DNA of 64,000 nt from Massilia brevitalea (GTDB lineage: Bacteria > Pseudomonadota > Gammaproteobacteria > Burkholderiales > Burkholderiaceae_D). The position numbers were made by a program, and so were the translations under genes. Positions 19,202-26,533 of this stretch are shown here, piece by piece. The notes beneath the pieces are model-generated. The model worked only from the letters and a program-made list of their open reading frames with translations, searched no databases and was not told where the DNA came from. The stretch covers positions 1-64,000 of the forward strand of contig NZ_JAULSI010000016.1 of NCBI RefSeq assembly GCF_030711405.1. The letters are read 5' to 3'. Each line of letters opens with the position of its first letter. Position 1 is the first letter of the stretch.

Positions 19202-19318
19202 GTAGGGTGGGTTCTTGAACCCACCAGTATGCCGAAGGCGCATGTGGTGGGTTCGAGAACCCACCCTACGGCTCAGGATGCAGACGGCGCGTGTGGTAGG
19301 TTCGAGAACCCACCACAC
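19202..19318. repeat. Cluster of three GGTGGGTTC..GAACCCACC palindromes
   Basis: Three copies of a 19-26-base palindrome lie at 19202-19226, 19246-19269 and 19293-19318 between the convergent GIN and TonB receptor genes; the first two are inverted relative to each other with GTAGGG/CCCTAC outer ends. They share GTAGGGTGGG with the other repeat family but have TTC/GAA instead of CAC/GTG in the stem. A single further copy is at 60212. Confidence 0.8.
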
Positions 19319-19321
19319 CGC

Positions 19322-21313
19322 TCAGAACTTCGCCCGCACCCCGAACACGAAGTTCCGCCCCGGCAGCGGCGCAATGTCCTTCAGCACCGAGGTCGACACG
19401 CGGATATCCTCGTCCAGCAAGTTCTTCGCCAGCAGGAACCAGGTCAGGTCCGTGCTCGCGAGGTGCTGGGTGTAGGAGACGTTGGCGTTGAGCCCGTTGT
19501 AGGCCGGAGTGGCCGTGGTTTCGGACACCGCCAGGCGGTCCTGGCCGCGCGCATGCACCAGCGACAGCCCGCCACGCCAGTCGCCCTGGCGGTAGCCGAT
19601 GCTGGCGCCGATGCGGTCGGCCGGCTGCAGCGGCAGGCTGCCGCCGGCATCGAGCTTGCCGCGCGAGGTGTCGGCGAACAGGCGGCCCGACCAGCCGGCG
19701 CCGGTCTGGTTCCAGGTGACTTCGGCCTCGGCGCCGCGGATGTGGGCGTCGGCCTGCTCGAAGCTGCGCAGGCGCAACGCGTCGCCCGGATTGCCTTCCT
19801 CGTCGACCAGGCCGCCACCGATGCGGCCGTAGATGAAGTCGGACACGTTGTTGCGGTAGGCGTTCGCCTTCCAGCGCAGCAGGCCGTTGGTCTTTTGCAC
19901 CGACAGTTCGATGTTGCGCGAGATTTCCTTGTCCAGATCCGGGTTGCCGATGTCGAAGGTAGCGGTGGCGTCGTGCGGGCCGCCCGAATACAGTTCCTCG
20001 ATGGCCGGCGCGCGCTGGGCGTACGACACGGTCGCGCCCACGCTGTAGCCCGGCGTAAACGGCCAGGCGGCGCCCAACGACCCGGAGCCGAGGTCGAAGC
20101 TGCGCTTGAGGTTGCCGACCGGGTCGCGCTCGACGTTCTCATAGCGCAGGCCGGCGCTCAGGCGCAGCGGGCCGGCGTTCGCTTCCTCGACGAGGAAGGC
20201 GGCGGCGGTCTTCGAGTGCGTGACCGGCACCGTGTCCGGGCCGCCTTCGGCGTTGAGGGCCGAGAAGTGGGTGTTCTCGGTCTGCACGCCGAAGGTGCCG
20301 TGCAGGCCGGCGACCGGTGCGTGCGCCAGCTCGGCGCGCGTTTCCAGCGAGCGGTTGGAGAACAGGACTTCGGGGCCATCCTCGCCCAGCTCGGCGTGCC
20401 GGTAATCGGTATAGCCGGCCTTGAAGCGGAAGGACTCGAAGCCCGCCAGCGGCGCTTTCACCAGGCTGTCGAAGTCGTAGCGGTCCTGCTTCTGGTCGAT
20501 GCGCGAGCCTTCCAGGCTCGGGATGCCGTACAGGTTGCTCTGGTGCGCAGCGGACAGGCCGGCATAGCCCCAGTCGGCGATCCACGAACCGCCGACGCCG
20601 ATTTCCTTCGCTTGCGTCTCCGAGTTCGGCAGGCGCTTCATGCTGGTGGACGGGTCGTCCAGCACGCGGTCGCCGGGAATCTTGTAGTCGTTCGTCTCGC
20701 GCCAGTTGGCGTCCACGTGCAGCGCCACCTGGCCGCTGGCGCCGTCGACGCTGGCCGAAGCATTCCGGCTGTTGTCCACCGTGCCATAGCGCGTTTCCAC
20801 CTGGCCGGTGGGCTTGGGTTCGAGCGCGGTCGGGATGCGTTCGTTGACGATGTTGACCAGGCCGCCGATGGCGCCCGAACCGTACAGCAGCGCCGCCGGG
20901 CCGCGCAGGATCTCGATCTGGCGCGCCACCGCGCCCTCCGAGGCCACCGCGTGGTCGTTCGACAGGCCCGAGACGTCGTTGGTCGCCATGCCGTTTTCCA
21001 GCATCTTGACGCGCGAACCTTCCATGCCGCGGATTACCGGGCGCGAGGCGCCGGCGCCGAAGGCCGAGGCCGAGACGCCGAGTTCCTGCGACAGGGTTTC
21101 GCCGATCGAGCTGCCGGTCTTGTCGCGCAGCTCGTCGCCAGCCAGCACCTTCGCCGGCGTGAGGATCTGGTCGTCTGCGGCGCTGCGGAAGGGGGAGGCG
21201 GTGACCAGCACCTGGGGCACAGCGTCGTCGTGGGTATGGGTGGCTTGCGCGAAAACCGGCGCATTGAAGGCAAGGAGGATCGCGCTGGCGATCAGCGTAC
21301 GTGGAATATTCAT
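19322..21313 (-). CDS. TonB-dependent receptor, ZnuD-like
   Basis: Outer-membrane active transporter, 663 residues. Signal peptide (residues 1-22, ending VFAQA), a His-containing start of the mature part (THTHDD), plug domain with ASRPVIRGMEGSRVKMLENG and VEILRGP-like QIEILRGPAALLYGSGAIGG, then a 22-strand barrel ending in Phe (VRAKF). The plug motifs match the zinc/heme receptor ZnuD group of Neisseria and Acinetobacter. A DUF2946 protein is encoded 87 bases upstream, an association known for metal-related receptors. I see no convincing Zur box, so metal specificity is inference. Confidence 0.85.
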   Translation of the reverse strand: MNIPRTLIASAILLAFNAPVFAQATHTHDDAVPQVLVTASPFRSAADDQILTPAKVLAGDELRDKTGSSIGETLSQELGVSASAFGAGASRPVIRGMEGSRVKMLENGMATNDVSGLSNDHAVASEGAVARQIEILRGPAALLYGSGAIGGLVNIVNERIPTALEPKPTGQVETRYGTVDNSRNASASVDGASGQVALHVDANWRETNDYKIPGDRVLDDPSTSMKRLPNSETQAKEIGVGGSWIADWGYAGLSAAHQSNLYGIPSLEGSRIDQKQDRYDFDSLVKAPLAGFESFRFKAGYTDYRHAELGEDGPEVLFSNRSLETRAELAHAPVAGLHGTFGVQTENTHFSALNAEGGPDTVPVTHSKTAAAFLVEEANAGPLRLSAGLRYENVERDPVGNLKRSFDLGSGSLGAAWPFTPGYSVGATVSYAQRAPAIEELYSGGPHDATATFDIGNPDLDKEISRNIELSVQKTNGLLRWKANAYRNNVSDFIYGRIGGGLVDEEGNPGDALRLRSFEQADAHIRGAEAEVTWNQTGAGWSGRLFADTSRGKLDAGGSLPLQPADRIGASIGYRQGDWRGGLSLVHARGQDRLAVSETTATPAYNGLNANVSYTQHLASTDLTWFLLAKNLLDEDIRVSTSVLKDIAPLPGRNFVFGVRAKF

Positions 21314-21400
21314 GGTGGTTCAACCTCTGGCAAAACGGATAACATGCGGCGCTGCCAGGGCGCGTCGGCCGTGGCAGCGAATAAATGAACGGCAGTGTTA

Positions 21401-21742
21401 TCAGGCTTGCGGCGGGCCGCGCGGCTGGAAGACGCAGGTATGGAGCGGCTGGATGCCGGCATCGCAGGCGCCGGCCGGCGTGCCGAAGGCGAGCTGCAAC
21501 GGGGCAAAGGCGAGCGCCGGCAGCGGCAGCGCAAAGGCAAGCTGGGCGCTGTCCATGCACAGGGCGCAGGCGTCGTGCGCGGCGCCGCCCGGCAGCTTGC
21601 CGGGTTTGGCCACGGACTCGCTGGCCGAGGCTGCGGCCGTGCTGCGCGCGCCGCCCCAGTCCGTTGCCACGTGCAGCATCGACGCCTGCTGCGCAAGCAG
21701 CAGCAGGAGCGACAACAGGACGTGGACAATGGAACGGGGCAT
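21401..21742 (-). CDS. DUF2946-like secreted protein
   Basis: 113 residues from the ATG giving MPRSIVHV. Signal-like N-terminus (HVLLSLLLLLAQQAS), then the DUF2946 hallmark HDACALCMD with a His and CxxC pair, and the family-type C-terminus QPRGPPQA. Probably a small envelope metal-related protein; biochemical role unknown. The frame is open 11 codons further upstream to a TTG. Co-directional with and upstream of the TonB receptor. Confidence 0.7.
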   Translation of the reverse strand: MPRSIVHVLLSLLLLLAQQASMLHVATDWGGARSTAAASASESVAKPGKLPGGAAHDACALCMDSAQLAFALPLPALAFAPLQLAFGTPAGACDAGIQPLHTCVFQPRGPPQA

Positions 21743-21819
21743 GGAAGAACGGGCGACGGCGAATTCGAACGGCAAGCGGGCATTCTAACCGGAACGGCAG
21801 GCGCTTGCCCGTGGTGTTG

Positions 21820-23073
21820 TTACCTCAACGCGCTGCGCTCACTCAGCCAGCGCAGCACGCCGGCGCCGGCAGCGCGGCCGCTGGCGAAGCAGGCCGTGAG
21901 CAGGTAGCCGCCGGTCGGCGCTTCCCAGTCGACCATTTCGCCGGCCACGAACACGCCGGGCGCCGCCTTCAGCATGCCATTGCCATCCATCGCTTCGAAG
22001 CGCACGCCGCCGGCGCTGCTGATCGCCTCGTCGATCGGGCGCGCGCGCTTGAGCACCAGCGGCAGCGCCTTGATCGCCCCCGCCAGGCGTTCGGGATCGT
22101 TGTAGCCGTCCGCATCCAGGCATTCGCGCAACAGGCCCGCCTTCACGCCCTTGATCCCGAGCCGGCTTTGCAGGTGGCTGGACATCGAGCGCGCGCCGCG
22201 CGGGCGCAGCACCTCGGCGCGCACGCGCTCATGGTCGTGGTCGGGCGCGAGGTCGAGCCAGATCGTGGTGTGTCCGCGCGCCGCGATCTGGTCGCGCAGC
22301 GGCGCCGACAGGGCGTACACCAGACTGCCCTCGATGCCGCTGGCGGTGACCACGAACTGGCCCTGGCGGCGCTCGCGTTCGCCCGTGCGGTTCTCGTACT
22401 CGACCGCCACCGTGATCAGGGGTGCGCCGGCGTGCTTCTCGCTGAAGTGGGCGCTCCAGTCGGTGTCGAAGCCGCAGTTGGCCGGAACCAGTGGCGCGAC
22501 CTCGACGCCGCGCGCGGCCAGCAGCGGCACCCAGGCGCCGTCCGAGCCGAGACGCGCCCAGCTGGCGCCCCCCAGGGCCAGGATGGTGGCGTCGGCCGCG
22601 ACCAGCGTCTCGCCATCCGGCGTGGCGAACACCAGCTGCCCGTCGCGCCAGCCCTGCCAGCGGTGGCGCGTGTGCAGGCGCACGCCGGCTTCGCGCAGCC
22701 GGTGCAGCCAGGCGCGCAGCAGCGGCGCGGCCTTCATCCCGAGCGGGAACACGCGGCCCGAGGTGCCGACGAAGGTGTCGATGCCGAGGCCGTGGATCCA
22801 GTCGCGCACGTCCTGCGGCGTGAAGCCGCGCAGCCATGCATCGACCGCGCCGCTGCGGGCGCCGTAGCGGGCGACGAAGGCATCGTAGGGCTCGGAATGC
22901 GTGATGTTCATGCCGCCCTTCCCCGCCAGCAGGAACTTGCGTCCGCTCGAGGCCATCGCATCGTAGACGTCGACCGCCACGCCCTGCGAGGCCAGGACTT
23001 CGGCGGCCATCAGGCCGGCCGGGCCGCCGCCGACGATGGCGACGCGGAAGGTGGAGGAAAAAGAGACGGACAT
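21820..23073 (-). CDS. BaiN/HI0933-type FAD-dependent oxidoreductase
   Basis: Flavoprotein of the TIGR03862 branch of the HI0933/BaiN family, 417 residues. Rossmann motif VAIVGGGPAGLMAAE at 11-25, the family signature GRKFLLAGKGGMNITHS near 50, a central insertion domain, and the C-terminal FAD closure GVFVAGEMVDWEAPTGGYLL with ACFASGRAAG. Substrate unknown; the family is widespread and its cellular role is not settled. Start chosen at MSVSFSS just before the Rossmann fold; upstream in-frame sequence overlaps the neighbouring operator region and is not conserved. Confidence 0.88.
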   Translation of the reverse strand: MSVSFSSTFRVAIVGGGPAGLMAAEVLASQGVAVDVYDAMASSGRKFLLAGKGGMNITHSEPYDAFVARYGARSGAVDAWLRGFTPQDVRDWIHGLGIDTFVGTSGRVFPLGMKAAPLLRAWLHRLREAGVRLHTRHRWQGWRDGQLVFATPDGETLVAADATILALGGASWARLGSDGAWVPLLAARGVEVAPLVPANCGFDTDWSAHFSEKHAGAPLITVAVEYENRTGERERRQGQFVVTASGIEGSLVYALSAPLRDQIAARGHTTIWLDLAPDHDHERVRAEVLRPRGARSMSSHLQSRLGIKGVKAGLLRECLDADGYNDPERLAGAIKALPLVLKRARPIDEAISSAGGVRFEAMDGNGMLKAAPGVFVAGEMVDWEAPTGGYLLTACFASGRAAGAGVLRWLSERSALR

Positions 23074-23132
23074 ACTGAAAAGCGGCGACTGTGGGAGGCC
23101 GCATTGTAGTCGAGATTGGGGCGCAAAAAATA

Positions 23133-23192
23133 ATGTAAAGGGTACTTGACATGGATTCTTGCTGGAACCACAATGTAAAGCATACTTTACAT
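23133..23192. promoter_or_regulatory. Two tandem 20-bp operator-like dyads
   Basis: ATGTAAAGGGTACTTGACAT at 23133-23152 and ATGTAAAGCATACTTTACAT at 23173-23192 share arms ATGTAAAG/CTTTACAT (one mismatch in the first). They start 40 bases apart, about four helical turns, so both face the same side. The first contains TTGACA (23146-23151) as a possible -35. The second ends on a potential ATG, which supports the later start at 23203. The small Xre protein encoded in the operon is the natural candidate to bind them. Confidence 0.7.
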
Positions 23193-23202
23193 GGAGCCAA
23201 AC

Positions 23203-23589
23203 ATGCACGAGAAGCGCGTCACCAGGGCCTACCACCGCGAACTGTTTGGCGCCATTGCGCTCTACACCGTCCTGCTGATGGCGGCCATCCGCTACGGCCG
23301 CCCGATGGACGACGGCGTGCTGCGCACCCTGGTGCTGGCCAGTCCCATGATCGGCTTCGGCGTCATGATCTGGGCCATCGCCCGCCACCTGGCGCGGGTC
23401 GATGAATTCATTCGCAAGCAGCTGATGGAAAACGTGGCGCTGGCCGCCGCCATCACGGCCGGCCTGACCTTCACCTACGGTTTCCTCGAGACCGCCAGTT
23501 ATCCGAAACTGTCAATGTTCACGGTGTGGTGCGTGTTGTGCGGCACGTTCGGCGTCGTGCAAATCGTGCGCAAGTTGGCCAGCAAATGA
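23203..23589 (+). CDS. Small four-helix membrane protein, unknown
   Basis: 128 residues with four hydrophobic segments (about 15-32, 43-62, 76-95, 102-122). Start at the ATG giving MHEKRV, which has GGAG seven bases upstream; the ATG at 23191 lies inside an operator dyad and lacks a ribosome site. Its stop overlaps the start of the Xre gene (ATGA). Pairs of a small multi-pass protein and a short Xre regulator of this kind are common, but the function is not known to me. Confidence 0.75.
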   Translation: MHEKRVTRAYHRELFGAIALYTVLLMAAIRYGRPMDDGVLRTLVLASPMIGFGVMIWAIARHLARVDEFIRKQLMENVALAAAITAGLTFTYGFLETASYPKLSMFTVWCVLCGTFGVVQIVRKLASK

Positions 23590-23789
23590 AAAACCTCCTC
23601 CGCGAGCTGCGCGCCGAACACGGCTGGAGCCAGGCCCACCTGGCCGAGCTGCTGGACGTGTCGCGCCAGACCGTCATCGCCATCGAGAACGGCAAGTACG
23701 ACCCCAGCCTGCCACTTGCCTTTGCGATTTCCAGAATCTTCAAGCAACCGATCGAAGCCATCTTTACCCCCAACCAGGAGCCAGCATGA
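23586..23789 (+). CDS. Short Xre-family transcriptional regulator
   Basis: 67 residues, essentially only a helix-turn-helix: ELRAEHGWSQAHLAELLDVSRQTVIAIENGKYDP with recognition helix near SRQTVIAIE, then SLPLAFAISRIFKQPIEAIF. Same type as Bacillus YozG-like regulators. Overlaps both neighbours by four bases (ATGA at each end), so it is translated in a chain with them. The two 20-bp dyads in front of the operon are the likely binding sites, making it autoregulated. Confidence 0.9.
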   Translation: MKNLLRELRAEHGWSQAHLAELLDVSRQTVIAIENGKYDPSLPLAFAISRIFKQPIEAIFTPNQEPA

Positions 23790-24718
23790 AAGCAGCATTG
23801 TTGTTCGCAATGATCCTCGGCGCGGCCGCGCCCGCCCTTGCCCAGGACGCGGGCCAGCCGCAGACCGTGAACCGGTTCGCCGCCAGCATCGCACCAGCCG
23901 AGCGCTTTGAGCTCAAGGGCATGCTGGTCGAGCGCCACGGCAGCGGCGCGCGCCCCTTGATCCTGATCCCCGGCCTGTCCAGCGGCGCCTGGGTGTGGCA
24001 GGAAACCGTGCGCGAACTGGCCGGCGCCCATACGATCTACGTGGTCACCCTGCCCGGCTTCGATGGCCGTCCGGCGCTCGAAGGCAATCCCTTCGACAAC
24101 GCGAAGTCCGCGCTGGCCGAGCTGATCGCCGCGCGCCGCCTGGCCAAGCCGGTGCTGGTCGGGCACAGCCTGGGCGCAACGCTGTCGATCGCGCTGGCCC
24201 AGGAGCTGCCCAACGCGCTCGGCGGCGTGGTCGCCATCGACGGCCTGCCGGTCTTCCCGCGCACCGAGGACATGCCGCCCGAGCAGCGTCCGGCGATGGC
24301 CGAGGCGGTGCGCAGGCAGATGGCGGCGGCGGCCGGGCCGGCGTTCGCGGCGCAGCAGCGGCAGTACATGCGCACCATCGGCCTGGTCGACATGGGCAAG
24401 GCCGACGACGTGGCCATGCTCACCTCGCGCAGCGATCCCATCGCGGTGGCGGACTATGCCGCCTCGGTGATGGCGCGCGACCTGCGTCCGGGCTTGCCGA
24501 AGATCCACGTGCCGGTGCTGGTGCTCGCCCCCACCTACGGTCCGGATGCGGCCCTGACGGGGATGTCCGGGAGCGAGAAGGTGGCGTATTATCGGGAACT
24601 GATGACCGGCACCCCGAAGCTGGACGTCAAACCCATCGACAACGCGCGCCACTTCGCCATGCTCGACCAGCCCCGCGCCGTGAACGACGCGTTGCGCCAA
24701 TTCCTGTACAACCTGTAA
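23786..24718 (+). CDS. Secreted alpha/beta hydrolase
   Basis: 310 residues with a clean signal peptide (MKAALLFAMILGAAAPALAQ, cut near residue 20). The alpha/beta-hydrolase core has the oxyanion segment LIPGLSSGAW at 60-69, nucleophile elbow GHSLGA with Ser128, acid region VLAPTYGPDA, and the catalytic His in NARHFAMLDQP near residue 293. Substrate unknown; acyl or ester hydrolysis in the periplasm is likely. Third gene of the operon, start overlapping the Xre stop. Confidence 0.88.
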   Translation: MKAALLFAMILGAAAPALAQDAGQPQTVNRFAASIAPAERFELKGMLVERHGSGARPLILIPGLSSGAWVWQETVRELAGAHTIYVVTLPGFDGRPALEGNPFDNAKSALAELIAARRLAKPVLVGHSLGATLSIALAQELPNALGGVVAIDGLPVFPRTEDMPPEQRPAMAEAVRRQMAAAAGPAFAAQQRQYMRTIGLVDMGKADDVAMLTSRSDPIAVADYAASVMARDLRPGLPKIHVPVLVLAPTYGPDAALTGMSGSEKVAYYRELMTGTPKLDVKPIDNARHFAMLDQPRAVNDALRQFLYNL

Positions 24719-24728
24719 GGAGACACCC

Positions 24729-24968
24729 ATGACCGCGACCATGCCACCTTTGTCCCACTGGATCGGCCAGTACGCGTTTGCCGCCGGCTCGATGTTTGCC
24801 CTGCTGCTCGTGGTCGACGTGCTGGTGCGCGGCGAAGCCTTTGCCCGCGCCTGGCCCTCGGCCCTGGCCTGGGCGGCGGTCGCCTCGGCGCTGTTCATCG
24901 GACGCCGTTACTACAACATGCGCAAGGGGCTCGATTGCGCGGTGTGCGAGCGGCTCGACAAGAAATAA
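24729..24968 (+). CDS. Small membrane protein with C-terminal Cys pair
   Basis: 79 residues, two membrane segments (about 14-34 and 43-59) and a charged tail RRYYNMRKGLDCAVCERLDKK containing CxxC. A strong AAGGAG site eight bases before the ATG and a 10-base gap to the hydrolase make it the last gene of the operon. Family not recognised. Confidence 0.7.
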   Translation: MTATMPPLSHWIGQYAFAAGSMFALLLVVDVLVRGEAFARAWPSALAWAAVASALFIGRRYYNMRKGLDCAVCERLDKK

Positions 24969-24999
24969 GCCGCGTTTCTCCTCGTTGAACGATGCGCGG

Positions 25000-25031
25000 T
25001 ATCAGGGTTGTCTCGCTGGACAAGCCTGATA
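25000..25031 (+). terminator. 13-bp hairpin behind the operon
   Basis: TATCAGGGTTGTC (25000-25012) pairs with GACAAGCCTGATA (25019-25031), one mismatch, 6-base loop. No T run follows, so it may be a weak terminator or an mRNA 3' stabiliser. Confidence 0.5.
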
Positions 25032-25104
25032 CTGTTGCCCTCGTTGCTGCCCCCGTTGGTACGCTCGCCGGCCTGTTATTCATCCTGCATTTGTTAAGTC
25101 AACA

Positions 25105-25146
25105 ATATTCTTCTTGACAAGTAATGTCATGAGAATATTCTTATAC
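25105..25146 (+). promoter_or_regulatory. Promoter with overlapping dyad before the TRAP-type protein
   Basis: TTGACA (25114-25119), 16 bases, then TATTCT (25136-25141) form a fair sigma-70 promoter about 80 bases before the start. The same stretch is a two-tier dyad: ATATTCT (25105-25111) with AGAATAT (25132-25138), and inside it TGACA (25115-25119) with TGTCA (25125-25129). A repressor or activator bound here would cover the -35 region. Confidence 0.5.
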
Positions 25147-25222
25147 AGACGCAGGTGGACGATGCAGCCCCGACGATGGGCGCACGATTCGCCCGGTCGT
25201 TCAATCATCTTGGAGGATGAGT

Positions 25223-26266
25223 ATGTCGGAAATGTCACGGCCATCTTTGGCTCGCAGGACAGTACTGGGTGCGCTCGCATCCAGTCCTTTGTGGCTCGGC
25301 AGCGCATGGGCCGCTTCGCGGTCGATGAAGATCTCGCATCAATTCCCCGGCGGTAGCATCACGGAGGGCGACTTCCGCGACCGCCTGTGCCGCATGTTTG
25401 CCACCGAAGTGGAAAAACGCACGCGCGGCAGCCTGAAGTTCTCGATCTACCCGAATTCGTCGCTGATGCAGCCGAACGCCCAGTTCGGCGCGCTGCGCAA
25501 GGGCAGCCTCGACCTGGCCCTGGTGCCGCTGTCGTATGCCGGCGCCGAATCGCCGGAAGCGAACATCGGCCTGATGCCGGGCCTGGTGACCTCGTACCAG
25601 CAGGGCTATGCCTGGAAAAACGCCGAGGTCGGCAAGGAGCTGATGCGCATCCTCGACAGCCAGGGCCTGGTCGTGATCAGCTGGATCTGGCAGGCCGGCG
25701 GCGTGGCCTCGCGCGGGGAAGAACCGATCCTGCGTCCGGAACAGGTGCAGGGCCTGAAGGTCCGCGGCGGCTCGCACGAGATGGACCTGATCCTGCGCGA
25801 CGCCGGCGCCACCATCGTCAACCTGCCCTCGAACGAGATCCACAACGCCATGAAGAGCGGCGCGCTGGATGCGGCCTTTACCTCGTCGACCTCGCTCATC
25901 ACTTTCCGCCTGGCCGACGTGGCGCGCTCGGTGACCACCGCGCGCGGCGGCGGCTACTGGTTCATGTTCGAGCCGCTGATGATGTCCAGGACCGTGTTCT
26001 CGCGCCTGAGCAAGTCGCAGCAGGAGGCGATCACGACGGTCGGCGCCGATCTGGAGAAATTCGCAATGCGCATGGCCATGGCCGACGACCAGGCGGTGGC
26101 CGGCTACTATTCGCGCACCGGCGCCCGCGTGGCGGACATGGATGCGGAATCGCTGAAGCAGTGGCAGGAGGTGGCGCGCAACACCGCCTGGCGCGAGTTC
26201 GGCGGGCGCAACGACAACTGCGCCAAGCTGCTGGCGCTGGCCGAGAAATCGATCGCGGCGTTGTAG
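25223..26266 (+). CDS. TRAP-type (DctP) substrate-binding protein, orphan
   Basis: 347 residues. DctP-family periplasmic binding protein: N-terminal lobe with KISHQFP and the conserved GALRKGSLDLALVP, central arginine-containing motif VQGLKVRGGS that in DctP proteins holds the ligand carboxylate, then SNEIHNAMKSGALDAA. The signal region SLARRTVLGALASSPLWLG has twin arginines, so Tat export is possible. The start at 25223 has GGAGG six bases upstream; the ATG at 25217 touches that site. No DctQ/DctM membrane genes are nearby, so it must work with a distant transporter or act as a sensor. Confidence 0.88.
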   Translation: MSEMSRPSLARRTVLGALASSPLWLGSAWAASRSMKISHQFPGGSITEGDFRDRLCRMFATEVEKRTRGSLKFSIYPNSSLMQPNAQFGALRKGSLDLALVPLSYAGAESPEANIGLMPGLVTSYQQGYAWKNAEVGKELMRILDSQGLVVISWIWQAGGVASRGEEPILRPEQVQGLKVRGGSHEMDLILRDAGATIVNLPSNEIHNAMKSGALDAAFTSSTSLITFRLADVARSVTTARGGGYWFMFEPLMMSRTVFSRLSKSQQEAITTVGADLEKFAMRMAMADDQAVAGYYSRTGARVADMDAESLKQWQEVARNTAWREFGGRNDNCAKLLALAEKSIAAL

Positions 26267-26269
26267 GCT

Positions 26270-26527
26270 TCAGCCGCCGGTTACCGGGGGGAAGAACGCC
26301 ACTTCCCCGCCTTCGACAAGCGCCGTCTCCGGCGCGCACATCACGTGGTTGAAGGCCATGCGCAGCGCGCGCCCATGCGCCAGGGTCTCGGCCCAGGCGC
26401 CGCCGCGCGCGATCAGGAAGTCGCGCACCGCGCCGACGGTGCGTACGTCATCGGGCAGTTCGACGCGTTCCTGCGCCAGGCCGAGGGCTTCGCGCACGGA
26501 CGCAAAGAATTTGAGTTCGATGTGCAT
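26270..26527 (-). CDS. moaD: Molybdopterin synthase sulfur-carrier subunit MoaD
   Basis: 85 residues, ubiquitin-like fold, ending in the GG needed for adenylation and thiocarboxylation (PPVTGG). Carries sulfur to MoaE for molybdopterin formation. Last gene of thrC-moeA-moaD, six bases behind moeA; converges with the TRAP-type gene with only three bases between stops. Confidence 0.93.
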   Translation of the reverse strand: MHIELKFFASVREALGLAQERVELPDDVRTVGAVRDFLIARGGAWAETLAHGRALRMAFNHVMCAPETALVEGGEVAFFPPVTGG

Positions 26528-26533
26528 GGTGTC

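Noticed and set aside
21314..21400. Zur box before the ZnuD-like receptor
   Set aside because: Only half-sites such as GATAACA and ATGTTAT are seen, without a proper palindrome.
23203..23789. Toxin-antitoxin pair (membrane protein plus Xre)
   Set aside because: The regulator is a plain short HTH, the first protein is a four-helix membrane protein unlike known toxins, and both belong to a longer metabolic-looking operon.
25223..26266. Complete TRAP transporter
   Set aside because: Neighbouring genes are moaD on the other strand and an unrelated operon; no DctQ or DctM frame exists.
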